DNA from: Candidatus Heimdallarchaeota archaeon
Lineage (GTDB): Archaea > Asgardarchaeota > Heimdallarchaeia > Heimdallarchaeales > Heimdallarchaeaceae
Direction of reading: 5' to 3'
DNA: 64,000 nucleotides
Assembly: GCA_019057815.1 (NCBI GenBank)
Contig: JAHLWR010000016.1
Span: 21,959 to 85,958 of the forward strand
The translations under genes were made by a program, and so were the position numbers. Below the pieces are notes generated by a model. It ran no database searches, was not told where the DNA came from, and saw only the letters and a list, made by a program, of their open reading frames with translations. Each line of letters starts with the position of its first letter. Within the stretch, counting starts at the first letter, position 1. Below are positions 9,276 to 18,520 of the stretch, in pieces.

Positions 9276-9950
9276 ATGAAACTCCCTGCTGATATTAAGA
9301 AACATCTATTTTATAGTTCTTGGGCTTTGATGATTTTACAAATGATATTAGTAGCAACTAGTACTATACAAATAGATATTTCACAAGTAACTATCATTGC
9401 TTACAATTGTGCATTAATTCTATTTGCTATAGGATTATTAAGAATGAATTCCCATATCGATTTCAAATTTTGGAAATATACTGCATTTTTGCTCATTGTT
9501 GCTCCTCTTTTAAGTCTAGTTCATACTATTCTATTTTTTATTTTCGAAGAACAATGGGAAACATTTCTTACAGTACGGATTGTCTTTATAATAACAACCC
9601 TAGTTCTTATAGCTACAGCATTTATTGGTGTCAAAAAGATAATAGATACACTTTATTCATTAAAAATAACCGGAAGGAGCGGTAAGTACTACCTTTCTTT
9701 TGGGAATTTATTATTATTATTTCCATACATAGCAGCTTGGTATGAGGAGTATATCTATCCAATGAAAATTGAATCTTGGCTAGAAACATCATCACTCATA
9801 ATTTTCCTAGTATCTACGTTCTTCATTATATTGGGTTATCTAGATTTAGGTTTTACATTGAAATCTCTTACAGATGAAGATAATGACATAATTTCCAACT
9901 TTAACAATGATGAAGATGTGCTAACTGAATTACCAGGTGATAACAATTAG
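9276..9950 (+). CDS. Hypothetical multi-TM protein
   Basis: 224 aa with six or seven predicted TM segments and an acidic, Asp/Asn-rich C-terminal tail (DEDNDIISNFNNDEDVL). It resembles the neighbouring membrane proteins on both sides in topology, which suggests a locally duplicated family, but lacks the zinc ribbon. The function is unknown. It overlaps the next gene by 14 bases. Confidence 0.5.
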   Translation: MKLPADIKKHLFYSSWALMILQMILVATSTIQIDISQVTIIAYNCALILFAIGLLRMNSHIDFKFWKYTAFLLIVAPLLSLVHTILFFIFEEQWETFLTVRIVFIITTLVLIATAFIGVKKIIDTLYSLKITGRSGKYYLSFGNLLLLFPYIAAWYEEYIYPMKIESWLETSSLIIFLVSTFFIILGYLDLGFTLKSLTDEDNDIISNFNNDEDVLTELPGDNN

Positions 9951-10611
9951 TCGTTTTCGAGACTCAAAAGTAATTGGAAATGGTGGCTTTGTTATCAGTA
10001 TATTTTACGTAATACTCGCTTTTTTGACAAGGGGATTGTTTGATACTACAGCTCCCATTTTCAACTCTTCCTCCATTCTTTTCATACCAATTATCCTTGC
10101 TTACGTTTTAATAGGTAAGTCAGCTCACAATTTATACTTTGATCCAAAAAAACCATGGAACAAGGGTAAAAGAATTTTTATCCTAATGATTGTTGGAGCC
10201 TTTTTACTATTAAGTGGTCAAATTATGTTCAATATTCAAGAATTCGGAGAAATACTACCACTGGAGTATTTAGGCATAATTTTGATGATATTACATTGTT
10301 TCGTTATTGCTACAGCCTTCTATTTCCTTTATAATCAATTGAAAGAATTCTATATTGATGGTTTTATAATTAAAAATCCTAATTATATGATATCAATCGC
10401 TTACTTAATCCAGATGACGGGATATATTTTTTTCTTAATAGGATGGTTTATCCCTCAAAATTCCGCTGGAATAATCAACATAATTGGAATAGCCATTTCT
10501 GCAGTATCAATAATTCTTATTATCGCAGGAGCTATTCCTTTGAATATATCGTTTCGAGCTTACCCTTACCTGGTGGAAAACGAATCTTTGATAACAAAGA
10601 ACAATATGTGA
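9937..10611 (+). CDS. Hypothetical multi-TM protein
   Basis: 224 aa, with about seven TM helices and short loops, and no recognised motif. It starts at a GTG inside the end of the previous gene, so translation is likely coupled. Length and helix spacing match that gene, so the two are probably paralogs. It converges with the gene at 10.6 kb, the stops being two bases apart. Confidence 0.5.
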   Translation: MITISRFRDSKVIGNGGFVISIFYVILAFLTRGLFDTTAPIFNSSSILFIPIILAYVLIGKSAHNLYFDPKKPWNKGKRIFILMIVGAFLLLSGQIMFNIQEFGEILPLEYLGIILMILHCFVIATAFYFLYNQLKEFYIDGFIIKNPNYMISIAYLIQMTGYIFFLIGWFIPQNSAGIINIIGIAISAVSIILIIAGAIPLNISFRAYPYLVENESLITKNNM

Positions 10612-10613
10612 TG

Positions 10614-11477
10614 CTAGATCATCAATAATTTAGCTGTATCAAGGAAATCCATTATTTTTCTTTCTATTTCTATTTCTGAGTATGAAATTGCAAAAGAAAC
10701 TATAAATTTGGTGTCAATATTTAACTCTTTTACAAGTGAAAACATCAGTTTTGAGAACTCTTGTAACTTGGTTACATTAGGGTTTTCATCTAGTACTGCT
10801 ATCAAAGTAATGACCAAATCTTTCTTCCTTTTCTCAATAATCGTAGTCAAAACTTCTGATATCTTCACAGCTTGTAATTTATCGTCAGGATTAAAAATAA
10901 TTAGAAATCCTTCAGGTATTTCATAAAGCAAATTCGCTAAAGAGATTAAGCTGCGGGAATAATTAATAACCGAAAATTGACATTCTATTGATTCAGTTGT
11001 ACTTCTGTAATCAAAGATTAAAGGTTCATAACCTCCAATATATTGGAATTTTGGTTGAATATGCTCTTTCTCATAAAAAGGCTCTAGAACTCCTTGTACT
11101 AAGCTGTTAACACCGAAAACGGATACTTTCAGTCTTTTCATTGCTACTTCTCTAACATGACCTTTTATTCTTTTCACTAAATGTGGGTAATCTTCAACTT
11201 TCATAGGAACAAAGTCATCAGCTTGAGTGTTCACTAACCAATCAATAAAATTAGTTTTAAGTTCTGCTTCAACATCTACAGTAAGTTCAGGAGTGATGTA
11301 GAGTCTATTTGCTCTAAGTACAAGTCCATATGCCATTGGAAGAGATTTGATGAAAAACGAAAACTCGTATGAATCGATATTAAGTATTGTACAAAACGAC
11401 TCGAATTCCCAAACATTTTTCTTTTGGATTAACTCGAAGAAGTGATTAGCACGTAGATTCTCTTTTTCATCACTCAT
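10614..11477 (-). CDS. Degenerate Ras-like GTPase fold with N-terminal helical domain
   Basis: About 287 aa. Residues about 1-110 are a helical, possibly winged-helix domain. From about 115 the pattern is KVSVFGVNSLVQGVL (strand plus a loop in P-loop position), FDYRSTTESIECQFSVINYS (switch-like), FLIIFNPDD and ITLIAVLDENP. This looks like a GTPase core whose P-loop Lys-Ser/Thr and G4 NKxD motifs are lost. The ATG at 11477 is chosen because a TATA-like element lies about 25 nt upstream of it, inside a longer reading frame. Function is unknown; fold assignment is by eye. Confidence 0.4.
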   Translation of the reverse strand: MSDEKENLRANHFFELIQKKNVWEFESFCTILNIDSYEFSFFIKSLPMAYGLVLRANRLYITPELTVDVEAELKTNFIDWLVNTQADDFVPMKVEDYPHLVKRIKGHVREVAMKRLKVSVFGVNSLVQGVLEPFYEKEHIQPKFQYIGGYEPLIFDYRSTTESIECQFSVINYSRSLISLANLLYEIPEGFLIIFNPDDKLQAVKISEVLTTIIEKRKKDLVITLIAVLDENPNVTKLQEFSKLMFSLVKELNIDTKFIVSFAISYSEIEIERKIMDFLDTAKLLMI

Positions 11478-11496
11478 CAAACAATAACTTAAGTGA

Positions 11497-11510
11497 TAAT
11501 ATAAATACTT
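11497..11510 (-). promoter_or_regulatory. TATA box for the GTPase-like gene
   Basis: The minus strand reads AAGTATTTATATTA about 20-30 nt before the ATG at 11477, the usual archaeal TATA position for a leaderless transcript. Confidence 0.4.
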
Positions 11511-11622
11511 TTTACTTTGAGTAATCATGTACTGGAACGTTACTTATACTAGAAGTTGAGAAATAAGAAAAAATCTCTTTGCACACAGAGAAGGAGAGAG
11601 AATATGCTTTTTTGAGCTAACC

Positions 11623-11641
11623 TCAAAGTTTTATATATATG
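11623..11641 (+). promoter_or_regulatory. TATA box with BRE-like purines for the TauE gene
   Basis: The sequence CAAAGTTTTATATATAT lies about 35 nt upstream of the ATG at 11673. Its A/T core and preceding purines fit an archaeal BRE plus TATA promoter. Confidence 0.5.
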
Positions 11642-11672
11642 GTTCTTCCTCAACTCAAAAAGTGAAATCAGT

Positions 11673-12575
11673 ATGGTGTTCTTTACCTTTACTTGGGGTA
11701 TAGGTTTATCTTTGGTAGCTTTTGGTCTAGTTATTGGAGCTATAGCACCTACTTTCGGAATTGGTGGAGGTCTTTTAGCTGTCCCGATACTTATACTAGT
11801 TTATGATTTAGATGGAAATGTAGCAACTGCAACTTCGTTAGGAGTAATAATTTTTACCTCTATGAGCGGTACAATTGCTTATTTTAGAGAAAAGAGAATA
11901 GATTTTAGAATCGCTCTTTCATTTATGGTTTTTGCAATACCAGGGGCTACATCTGGTGCTTTTCTTGCCAAATTTCTAAAGGATGAAGAAATTAAAGTTG
12001 ATGTTTTTCAAATTGTTTTTGCTATTACAATGTTATTGATATCTATTTATAAAATTGTTACGATAATTATTAACAAAAGAAAGAATTCTAATCATCATAA
12101 TGAGGAAATAATAGAAAAATCTTCTAATGATAATAAACCTTGGTGGAAACAAAACAAACTATATCGTCATTTTTCGGACAAGAGAGGAGTAGAATTTAGG
12201 TATGAAGCTAAGTTATTACCTGGAATAATAATAGCAACTATTGGAGCGTTTTTGGGAGCTATGCTGGGATTAGGAGGAGGAATTATATATGTTCCAATCT
12301 TGACTATGGCTTTAGGTGTTCCAGTTGCAATTGCAGCTGCTACATCAACATTAACAATATTTGCTATTACACCAATATCTGTTTTAATAAGAAGAGCTTC
12401 AATTCTATGGGATTATGTTTTTTGCATAGCGTTAGGCACGATTATAACCTCAAATATAGTGCCAAGATTCTTATATAAAATCAAATCAAAATCGATTCTT
12501 ACAGGTTTTTGGATTTTAGCCATGGGAGCTGCTATTCGCTTGTTAATCAAAGTTCTAACTGGAATCGATGTTTGA
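11673..12575 (+). CDS. TauE/SafE family anion exporter
   Basis: 300 aa, eight to nine TM helices, with the two repeated halves typical of TauE/SafE. Each half has a glycine-rich signature (FGIGGGLLAVPIL near residue 30 and LGLGGGIIYVPIL near 205) followed by an A-T-A-T-S/A-A-A-T-S segment. A charged cytoplasmic loop (residues about 135-180) joins the halves. Members move sulfite, sulfoacetate or related anions across the membrane. The sulfur-relay operon 6 kb away makes a sulfur substrate attractive, but that is inference. Confidence 0.85.
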   Translation: MVFFTFTWGIGLSLVAFGLVIGAIAPTFGIGGGLLAVPILILVYDLDGNVATATSLGVIIFTSMSGTIAYFREKRIDFRIALSFMVFAIPGATSGAFLAKFLKDEEIKVDVFQIVFAITMLLISIYKIVTIIINKRKNSNHHNEEIIEKSSNDNKPWWKQNKLYRHFSDKRGVEFRYEAKLLPGIIIATIGAFLGAMLGLGGGIIYVPILTMALGVPVAIAAATSTLTIFAITPISVLIRRASILWDYVFCIALGTIITSNIVPRFLYKIKSKSILTGFWILAMGAAIRLLIKVLTGIDV

Positions 12576-12585
12576 TTTTCCTTTT

Positions 12586-13908
12586 TTATTCTATTATTTG
12601 TACTATTGCTGTAGACTTTTCTAGCAATTTTTCCGTAATATCGAGTGGATGCCCTTTATTATTGTAAACAACACAAATCTTACACTTGTACCGCTTTTCA
12701 AACTCTTCTTTTTCTATATTCTCTTGAATCGATATTAAGGAATAGGAGTAAGCTCCTTTTGTATATGTTAGTGTTTGATTAAAAGCTGCATTTTGCCATT
12801 TTTGTTCTATTATGTCTAGTATTTTTAGACTTGAATCTCCTTCACCATAAGGATTTTCAATTTTCTCGAAAATTTGTTGAATTTCTACATCAACTAATGT
12901 TTGTTTTACTGTTTCAGAAATAATTTCACCTTTAGCCGGAACTAAGAAATTAACTCCATTTTCAACAGTTTCTGGTCGTTCAGTGTTTGGCCTAATAGTT
13001 ACACATGGCTTTTTTAAGATTAAAGCTTCTTCTTGTAAACCTCCAGAATCAGTTAAAATCAACTTACATTTTTGATCTGATAAAATTTTCAGAATAGAAA
13101 GATAATCTACTGAAGAAAAAACAGAGAGATTGGTTATTGAGGTTAACCTTTTATAACAATTGATTTCTTGTATTTTTTTCAGTGTTCTGGGATGTGCAAA
13201 AAACACAATTTCAATACCATTGAGTGATTCGAAGGCTTTTATTATTTCCACTAAATTTTCTGGATTCTCAACATTTGAAATTCTGTGAATAGTGCATAAG
13301 ATATAATCATCTTTTATTTTCTCTTTGATTTGAGTAATATAATGAGAATCATAGTGCTTGAGATTTTTTGAAAATACTTTTACAGCATCGACAATTGTAT
13401 TTCCTGTAAGAAATATTCTGTCAGAATCAATTTTCTCGTGTAAAAGATTAATTACAGCTCTTTTTGAGGGTGCAAATAGAAATGACGACACTCCATCAAC
13501 AAGCCTTCTGTTTCTCTCTTCTGGCATGGTGTTATCAAATGATCTTAATCCTGCTTCTATATGTCCAAAAGGGATATTATTTACTGAACAAGCCAAGCAA
13601 CAAGCTAAAACACTGTTTGTATCACCTGCTGCTATGACCATATCAGGTTTGTTTTTTCTTAATATCAGTCCTAATTGCGAAATCATCTCTCCAAGCTGTA
13701 TATCGGAGTCTGTAGTATTGGTAGTCAGATTAATATTGGGTTTTGGAATTCCTAGATTTTGAATAATCAGCCCTGACATCTCTTCATCGTAATGTTGTCC
13801 TGTATGAATAATTGTTAAATTGATTTTACGCCTTTTAGCTTCTAAAATCACTGGGGCTAGTTTAATTATTTCAGGTCGTGTTCCAAAAACAGCGGTTAAT
13901 TTAAGCAT
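12586..13908 (-). CDS. wecB: UDP-N-acetylglucosamine 2-epimerase (non-hydrolysing)
   Basis: 440 aa. The protein has GTRPEIIKLAPVI at the N-terminus, HTGQHYDEEMS, HIEAGLRSFDNTMPEERNR, TDSGGLQEEA and RPNTERPETVENG, all hallmarks of the GT-B-fold epimerase. The reaction interconverts UDP-GlcNAc and UDP-ManNAc, feeding surface glycan or N-glycan synthesis. Typical enzymes have about 360-380 residues; here a C-terminal extension of about 70 residues is added (KRYKCKICVVYNNKGHP), of unknown role. It converges with tauE and stands alone, with no other sugar genes nearby. Confidence 0.9.
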   Translation of the reverse strand: MLKLTAVFGTRPEIIKLAPVILEAKRRKINLTIIHTGQHYDEEMSGLIIQNLGIPKPNINLTTNTTDSDIQLGEMISQLGLILRKNKPDMVIAAGDTNSVLACCLACSVNNIPFGHIEAGLRSFDNTMPEERNRRLVDGVSSFLFAPSKRAVINLLHEKIDSDRIFLTGNTIVDAVKVFSKNLKHYDSHYITQIKEKIKDDYILCTIHRISNVENPENLVEIIKAFESLNGIEIVFFAHPRTLKKIQEINCYKRLTSITNLSVFSSVDYLSILKILSDQKCKLILTDSGGLQEEALILKKPCVTIRPNTERPETVENGVNFLVPAKGEIISETVKQTLVDVEIQQIFEKIENPYGEGDSSLKILDIIEQKWQNAAFNQTLTYTKGAYSYSLISIQENIEKEEFEKRYKCKICVVYNNKGHPLDITEKLLEKSTAIVQIIE

Positions 13909-13953
13909 TATATATACTAGAAAGTGTTTATTATTTTAAGTATTAGTGTCTAA

Positions 13954-15054
13954 TCAAGCTAATAAGTAGAAATTATTATCCAAAAGTGATATAATATGAT
14001 CAAGTTGTTCTTGATTTGGCATAATATTGGGTTTGAGTTCCTCCAAATAATTATCCAATGCTTTTAAAACGTCTGAAGATGTCCTTTCTAATCTCTTGCT
14101 AGAAATCTTTGTTTGTAAAATCATAAAAACTTTTTCACCAGCATAGAAGTTCAAAGAAGATGAAGTCGTTTTAAGTTCTTTAAACTGCTCGTCTTTAGAA
14201 GAAGCAATATAATCATGTACAAAATGAAAAATCCCAGAAAGGTAACCAGAAGCAGCAATGATTTTTTCTTCATAGTCAATTTTTGTTCTTGCCAGAGGTG
14301 AATAACCAACAAGTGGATTACCTTCTTTATCTACAACTAATATAGTTTGAATTCCATGGGATATGGATTGAGCCAAGTAGAATGCAACTGTGATAAGTAC
14401 TGCAACAGTATATAAATTATCAATTAGTATAAAAGATAGAAGATAAGAATCAGTTAGTTCTTTTATCATCTCTCTTCGGACTATAACTAGCCCTCCGAAT
14501 CCAATCAACATTATAATTAACAGCAAAGTTATATTTCTTTTATTCTTCAGACGTTTATCGTTTGTTATTGATGCTGAACGTACATATCTAACAAAAAGAG
14601 GAGCTAATAAAAAAGCGCTAACTACAATAAAAAGACCATAAATCAAACCATAAATATCACTAGGAATGAAAGAATAAATTCTAATTGAAATATCCTTGTA
14701 TAATTGAATCATAGAATCTAAAGGTATGAGGATAAAATACACAGCTAGCATGTAAAGTGAAATAGCTAAAATCCTTGAAGCCTTAGATGAGAGAATCATT
14801 GCTTGTTCTAAACATGCAGCGAAAAGAAGAATAATTGCTAGTGCTTGCATTGCTTGAAGAGCTCTATATAGCCATAATTCATTGTATAAATATTCAAGCG
14901 CATCAAATAAATCAAAAACACCATAAACAAATAAAAAAGCTACCCAAAGACCATAAAAGGGACTCTGTCTCTTTCTACCAATAATTGCAATAATGAGCCC
15001 TCCTACCATTAAAGCAGCTGCAGAAGAACATTTCAGAATTATATAATTACTCAT
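13954..15054 (-). CDS. Seven- or eight-TM protein with C-terminal longin-like domain
   Basis: About 366 aa. The first 240 residues hold seven or eight TM helices, a layout like sensory membrane domains. They are followed by a soluble domain of about 120 residues: TILVVDKEGNPLVGYSPLA, a helix around residue 270, and KVFMILQTKISSKRLERTS. This reads as a longin/roadblock-like alpha-beta fold. Membrane-tethered longin domains suggest a GTPase or trafficking link, which is inference. The start is uncertain: ATG 15054 or, 12 residues upstream, ATG 15090. Confidence 0.5.
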   Translation of the reverse strand: MSNYIILKCSSAAALMVGGLIIAIIGRKRQSPFYGLWVAFLFVYGVFDLFDALEYLYNELWLYRALQAMQALAIILLFAACLEQAMILSSKASRILAISLYMLAVYFILIPLDSMIQLYKDISIRIYSFIPSDIYGLIYGLFIVVSAFLLAPLFVRYVRSASITNDKRLKNKRNITLLLIIMLIGFGGLVIVRREMIKELTDSYLLSFILIDNLYTVAVLITVAFYLAQSISHGIQTILVVDKEGNPLVGYSPLARTKIDYEEKIIAASGYLSGIFHFVHDYIASSKDEQFKELKTTSSSLNFYAGEKVFMILQTKISSKRLERTSSDVLKALDNYLEELKPNIMPNQEQLDHIISLLDNNFYLLA

Positions 15055-15180
15055 GATTACCCCAGATAACCACCTATTACAGTTAAACATATAATCAATG
15101 CATATTTAAAAATTTATCCGAAATTGTAATCATCACTCTATGATTTGATTCTGTCTTACAGTCATATTAACAGAAACTTA

Positions 15181-15214
15181 CTTAGAGCATCATGGCTTGG
15201 AAGCTCACTCTAAG
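15181..15214 (-). repeat. Terminal hairpin of the TnpB element
   Basis: Perfect 7-bp inverted arms CTTAGAG and CTCTAAG, 20 bases apart, overlap the tnpB stop codon. Hairpins at this place are typical of the right end and guide-RNA scaffold of IS200/IS605-like elements. The exact element boundary is not visible. Confidence 0.45.
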
Positions 15215-16435
15215 GGGGTAAATCACGTACCCTCCTACCCCGCCCACACTTCGTGGAGGAAGTGCTTGCGGATCGCTTTTGACAAGAATATTATAAGCCG
15301 CATTAACATCAGCGTTGATAAATTGACCTAGAGATGAACGAAATAAACCTCGTTTTACTCTTTTTCCAAGGTAGTTAGAATGATGACAGATGGGTTCATT
15401 ATCAAGGAAACTGCATTTGGAAGTGTGACTCTCATCTATGAGTTCAACCTTTATACCTCGTTCAGATGCCTTGTAAGTCAGTAAACCGATGAGGTGGTGA
15501 AAGGGGATAATAACAAAGAGTTGAGTGGTTTTTCTACGTAATCGTACATGCTGTTTCCATCTGGGATTATACCCTATTACAATAGTGTGAAGACCCTTTT
15601 CTACCCACAAATCGACAAGAAACTTGCTTAGTTTATGAAAGACATCTTTCATCTTCAATCTCCATCGTTCTCGAGCGTGATAATATGCTCGTCCATAGAT
15701 CAATCTGTTCTTCTGTTTCAATTCATTTCTCTGCTGTTGTGAATACTGTTTCTGTAACTTACTTATTTTTTTCAAATAATATTGTGTGATACTTTTTACT
15801 CCTCTCCCCTCGTCCTTGACAATAATCGGTCTGTTGCCGATATTGTCCACAAAGGTAACGAGGTTAGTTAACCCTAAATCCAAGGCTCCTTTTCTTCTAG
15901 GATCCTTCTTTTTTGGTTTAGGGAGGTTTCTGTTATAAACAATCTCTACAGTATAGCCTATTCCCCGAGGAACGATTCTTACTTCTCGAAGCTTATGTCT
16001 AGCATCTAGTCTAGTTTTAAGAGCGAATCCTACCTTTTTAGGTAGTATAAGCCATCCATTAACTATCCTTGCTTGTTGGTTGCTGATAATAGCAACATAT
16101 TCTCCATTTACTGGTTTATACCGTGGAGAATGAGGAAAACCAAGGAACTTCTCAGGGTGTTTTTTCCACTCTTTCCTTGCTAGAAAACATGCTTTCCAGT
16201 TTCTCGTTAAAAGTTTGAGCGTGTGTTGTGCTGTATGAGCAGGAAGGAGTTTATAACATTCTTCTGTTTTGAGGGTTTTGTCTAAATCATAGTACGAGAG
16301 GAAAATCTTCCTTTGCTGTCTTTGTTTGACAATGTAGTTGGCTCGGTTATAGAGATTCTTCACTTGATGGCAGAGGAAACCTAAAGCTTGATTTTTTCTT
16401 ACCTCCATCACTTCCGTTCTTGTTATAACTGCCAT
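15182..16435 (-). CDS. tnpB: TnpB-like RNA-guided nuclease, variant active site
   Basis: 417 aa. The RuvC-I Asp is in GALDLGLTN (about residue 186) and the RuvC-III Asp in NADVNAAYNI (about 376). The usual RuvC-II V-V-E-D/N segment reads IVIGYNPRWKQ, without the Glu. A Glu instead stands in VELIDESHTSKCSF (331 and 335). The zinc finger is partly lost (one C-S-F-L-D, then C-H-H). This matches a TnpB subgroup with moved catalytic residues (from memory). No tnpA is adjacent. Base composition is more GC-rich than its surroundings, in keeping with mobility. Confidence 0.85.
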   Translation of the reverse strand: MAVITRTEVMEVRKNQALGFLCHQVKNLYNRANYIVKQRQQRKIFLSYYDLDKTLKTEECYKLLPAHTAQHTLKLLTRNWKACFLARKEWKKHPEKFLGFPHSPRYKPVNGEYVAIISNQQARIVNGWLILPKKVGFALKTRLDARHKLREVRIVPRGIGYTVEIVYNRNLPKPKKKDPRRKGALDLGLTNLVTFVDNIGNRPIIVKDEGRGVKSITQYYLKKISKLQKQYSQQQRNELKQKNRLIYGRAYYHARERWRLKMKDVFHKLSKFLVDLWVEKGLHTIVIGYNPRWKQHVRLRRKTTQLFVIIPFHHLIGLLTYKASERGIKVELIDESHTSKCSFLDNEPICHHSNYLGKRVKRGLFRSSLGQFINADVNAAYNILVKSDPQALPPRSVGGVGGYVIYPLRVSFQAMML

Positions 16436-16506
16436 CGTACACTATTCTTTATTTCCCTATTTAAACTCAGAAAAAAACACTAATATGACTATATGACAAA
16501 AACAAT

Positions 16507-18144
16507 TCATAATTCTTCTGGTCCCCATATTTTTGAGACCCTCTTCGATTTTCTAGCTGTAATTGTTAAATAGCCTATTACTAAAACTCCAATAACCACT
16601 GCAGACACCCAGAAAATCCATGGAGATTGGCTCTTTACTTCTTCTTTAACATTGAGTTTTACTTCAGTTGTATCATGTATCCAATCTGTGCCATCATAAA
16701 CTGCAACTTTCAAATAATATGAACCAGAGTTAACAGTAGATAATTCCCAAAAGTAAGCTCCTGCATTTGATAAATCTGAAGCAATCCGATCCCAATTATA
16801 TCCATCCTCAGAAATCATAATATTACATGTCAATTGATCATTATCTGGATCAGTTGCTACCCATCTGATGGTATAGCTTTGTATAACTTGATTGGGTTCA
16901 GATGGATTAGTAACTTTTACTTCAGGAAGCGAATTATTATAAGTTAATCTAGGTTCTGAAGCAAGATAAATTAAAGCTTCATAAATTAATTCACAATTAA
17001 ACAATATCCCAGTACCTGAAGGGTTGAAGTAATCAAAATATGAACCATTAAACGGTTTTTGATAGGTCTCTAGAGTAAAACTTAGGATGTTATAAGAAGA
17101 ATAACAATAATCATCCCATCCTCCAGTTGTATTATAACCTGTTTCATTCCATAAACTAAAACCTGTAATATCTTTTAAGTCTGTCAACAGAGCGTTATAC
17201 TCATCTTTATCATCTATTGGTAGTGAGAGATTATAACACCAAGGTGCAATTATAGCCTTGAACCCACTATGTAGACTGACAGCTAGATTAAATGAATGTC
17301 CTTTCATAAAATCTCTTAACGCTTGTGTTTCAAGTTCACTAAAGGGTGTTTCTCCTCTGTATAATTCACTATTTTTGTCGTTAGAAGAACCTAATCCATC
17401 CCAAAAAACGGGATAATTTCTGTTTAGATCAGTTCCTCCTGGAAGGTCTTCTGCAATATCACCATCATGATCTAAATCCTTTTCAACAAAATAGGATGTG
17501 TTCTGTTCACTATCCCAGAAGTACATCCTTTCTTCTTCATCAAATAAACTACCATCTTCATCATCGTCAATCGGATTCATGTTCTTCCTTTGTTCAGGAA
17601 ATTTATGAATAATAGATACACCATCAGGATTTAACATAGGGATGATGTAAATTTCAGTATTTGCCAGAAGATCACTGTAATTAGCAAAATTGATTTGATT
17701 ATAAATGAGGTTATCGATAAAATAGAGAGCGTTTTCAACCGTAATTAACTCTCTAGCATGATGAGCTGCAACTATGTAAAATTCTGTTTTCGCAGAAGTA
17801 ATTGTCTCATTTGTAATCTTTACACACCATAGTTCTCTATCTTGCCAAGATTTTCCAATAGAAAAAACATCCACTAAATATGGAAAATTAGAATTTAAAT
17901 TCATCAACTTGTCTGTCATTTCAGTATAGTTATGATATGGACCGATATTTTCTCCCCAGAATACTACATCCTCTCCATTGATATCCCCTGGAGGATTAGA
18001 TAGTTCTTCCCAAATCCAAAAGTAACCATTTTCCTGTCTTTTTGATGGTGTAAAAATATAAGCTGATTCTGTTATTTGTAGAACTTGAAGATTAGTAAGT
18101 AATATAATGACTGTAAAAACTAAAATCTTCTGTTTTTTGCTCAT
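16507..18144 (-). CDS. Secreted, membrane-anchored M14 zinc carboxypeptidase
   Basis: 545 aa. An N-terminal signal (ILVFTVIILLTNLQVLQI) is followed by an M14 domain: AAHHARELITVEN supplies the H-x-x-E zinc ligands, LNRNYPVFW the substrate Arg region, VSLHSGF the third zinc His and SFTLETYQKP the catalytic Glu. Residues about 405-505 form an Ig-like beta domain. One TM helix and a short basic tail close the protein. It should cleave C-terminal residues from peptides outside the cell while held in the membrane. It is monocistronic and divergent from the sulfur operon. Confidence 0.85.
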   Translation of the reverse strand: MSKKQKILVFTVIILLTNLQVLQITESAYIFTPSKRQENGYFWIWEELSNPPGDINGEDVVFWGENIGPYHNYTEMTDKLMNLNSNFPYLVDVFSIGKSWQDRELWCVKITNETITSAKTEFYIVAAHHARELITVENALYFIDNLIYNQINFANYSDLLANTEIYIIPMLNPDGVSIIHKFPEQRKNMNPIDDDEDGSLFDEEERMYFWDSEQNTSYFVEKDLDHDGDIAEDLPGGTDLNRNYPVFWDGLGSSNDKNSELYRGETPFSELETQALRDFMKGHSFNLAVSLHSGFKAIIAPWCYNLSLPIDDKDEYNALLTDLKDITGFSLWNETGYNTTGGWDDYCYSSYNILSFTLETYQKPFNGSYFDYFNPSGTGILFNCELIYEALIYLASEPRLTYNNSLPEVKVTNPSEPNQVIQSYTIRWVATDPDNDQLTCNIMISEDGYNWDRIASDLSNAGAYFWELSTVNSGSYYLKVAVYDGTDWIHDTTEVKLNVKEEVKSQSPWIFWVSAVVIGVLVIGYLTITARKSKRVSKIWGPEEL

Positions 18145-18220
18145 TAAGAATGGAAGATTATGAGAACTTAAAAATATTCACACTAAAGCCTACATTTTGA
18201 AGAAAGACAAAACTTAATAA

Positions 18221-18240
18221 CGGTTATGCACGATTATGCA
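18221..18240 (+). promoter_or_regulatory. Tandem TTATGCA repeat, possible operator of the sulfur operon
   Basis: Two 10-bp direct repeats stand head to tail (cggttatgca then cgattatgca, nine of ten bases equal), one helical turn apart. They lie just after an AACTTAATAA TATA-like element and 33 bases before the first ATG. This is a typical archaeal operator position. The HTH gene at the end of the operon is the natural candidate to bind it; that link is inference. Confidence 0.45.
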
Positions 18241-18272
18241 ACAACCTATAATAACCAAAGTAGGCGTATGAA

Positions 18273-18512
18273 ATGGTAGATTACGAAATATCAATTTCTA
18301 TAGATGCTAGGGGTAGTTTTTGCCCAGGCCCAATGATGGAGCTAATCAAAGCTATTAGACAATCTGAAGTAGGGGACTTTGTTGAAGTACTGAGTAGTGA
18401 TGAAGGATCATTACAGGATATTCCTGCATGGATTGCTAAGGCTAAACATGAACTGATTGATACAGTGAAAAAAGCGGACTTCAATCGATTTATTGTTAAA
18501 AAAACTTGGTAG
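18273..18512 (+). CDS. tusA: TusA/SirA family sulfur carrier
   Basis: 79 aa with the TusA signature: IDARGSFCPGPMMELIKAI carries the single active Cys in a C-P-x-P motif, and GDFVEVLSSDEGS follows. TusA proteins receive persulfide sulfur and pass it to partners such as DsrE. It is the first gene of a six-gene operon and overlaps none of it. The next gene starts nine bases after its stop. Confidence 0.9.
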   Translation: MVDYEISISIDARGSFCPGPMMELIKAIRQSEVGDFVEVLSSDEGSLQDIPAWIAKAKHELIDTVKKADFNRFIVKKTW

Positions 18513-18520
18513 GTACTGAA

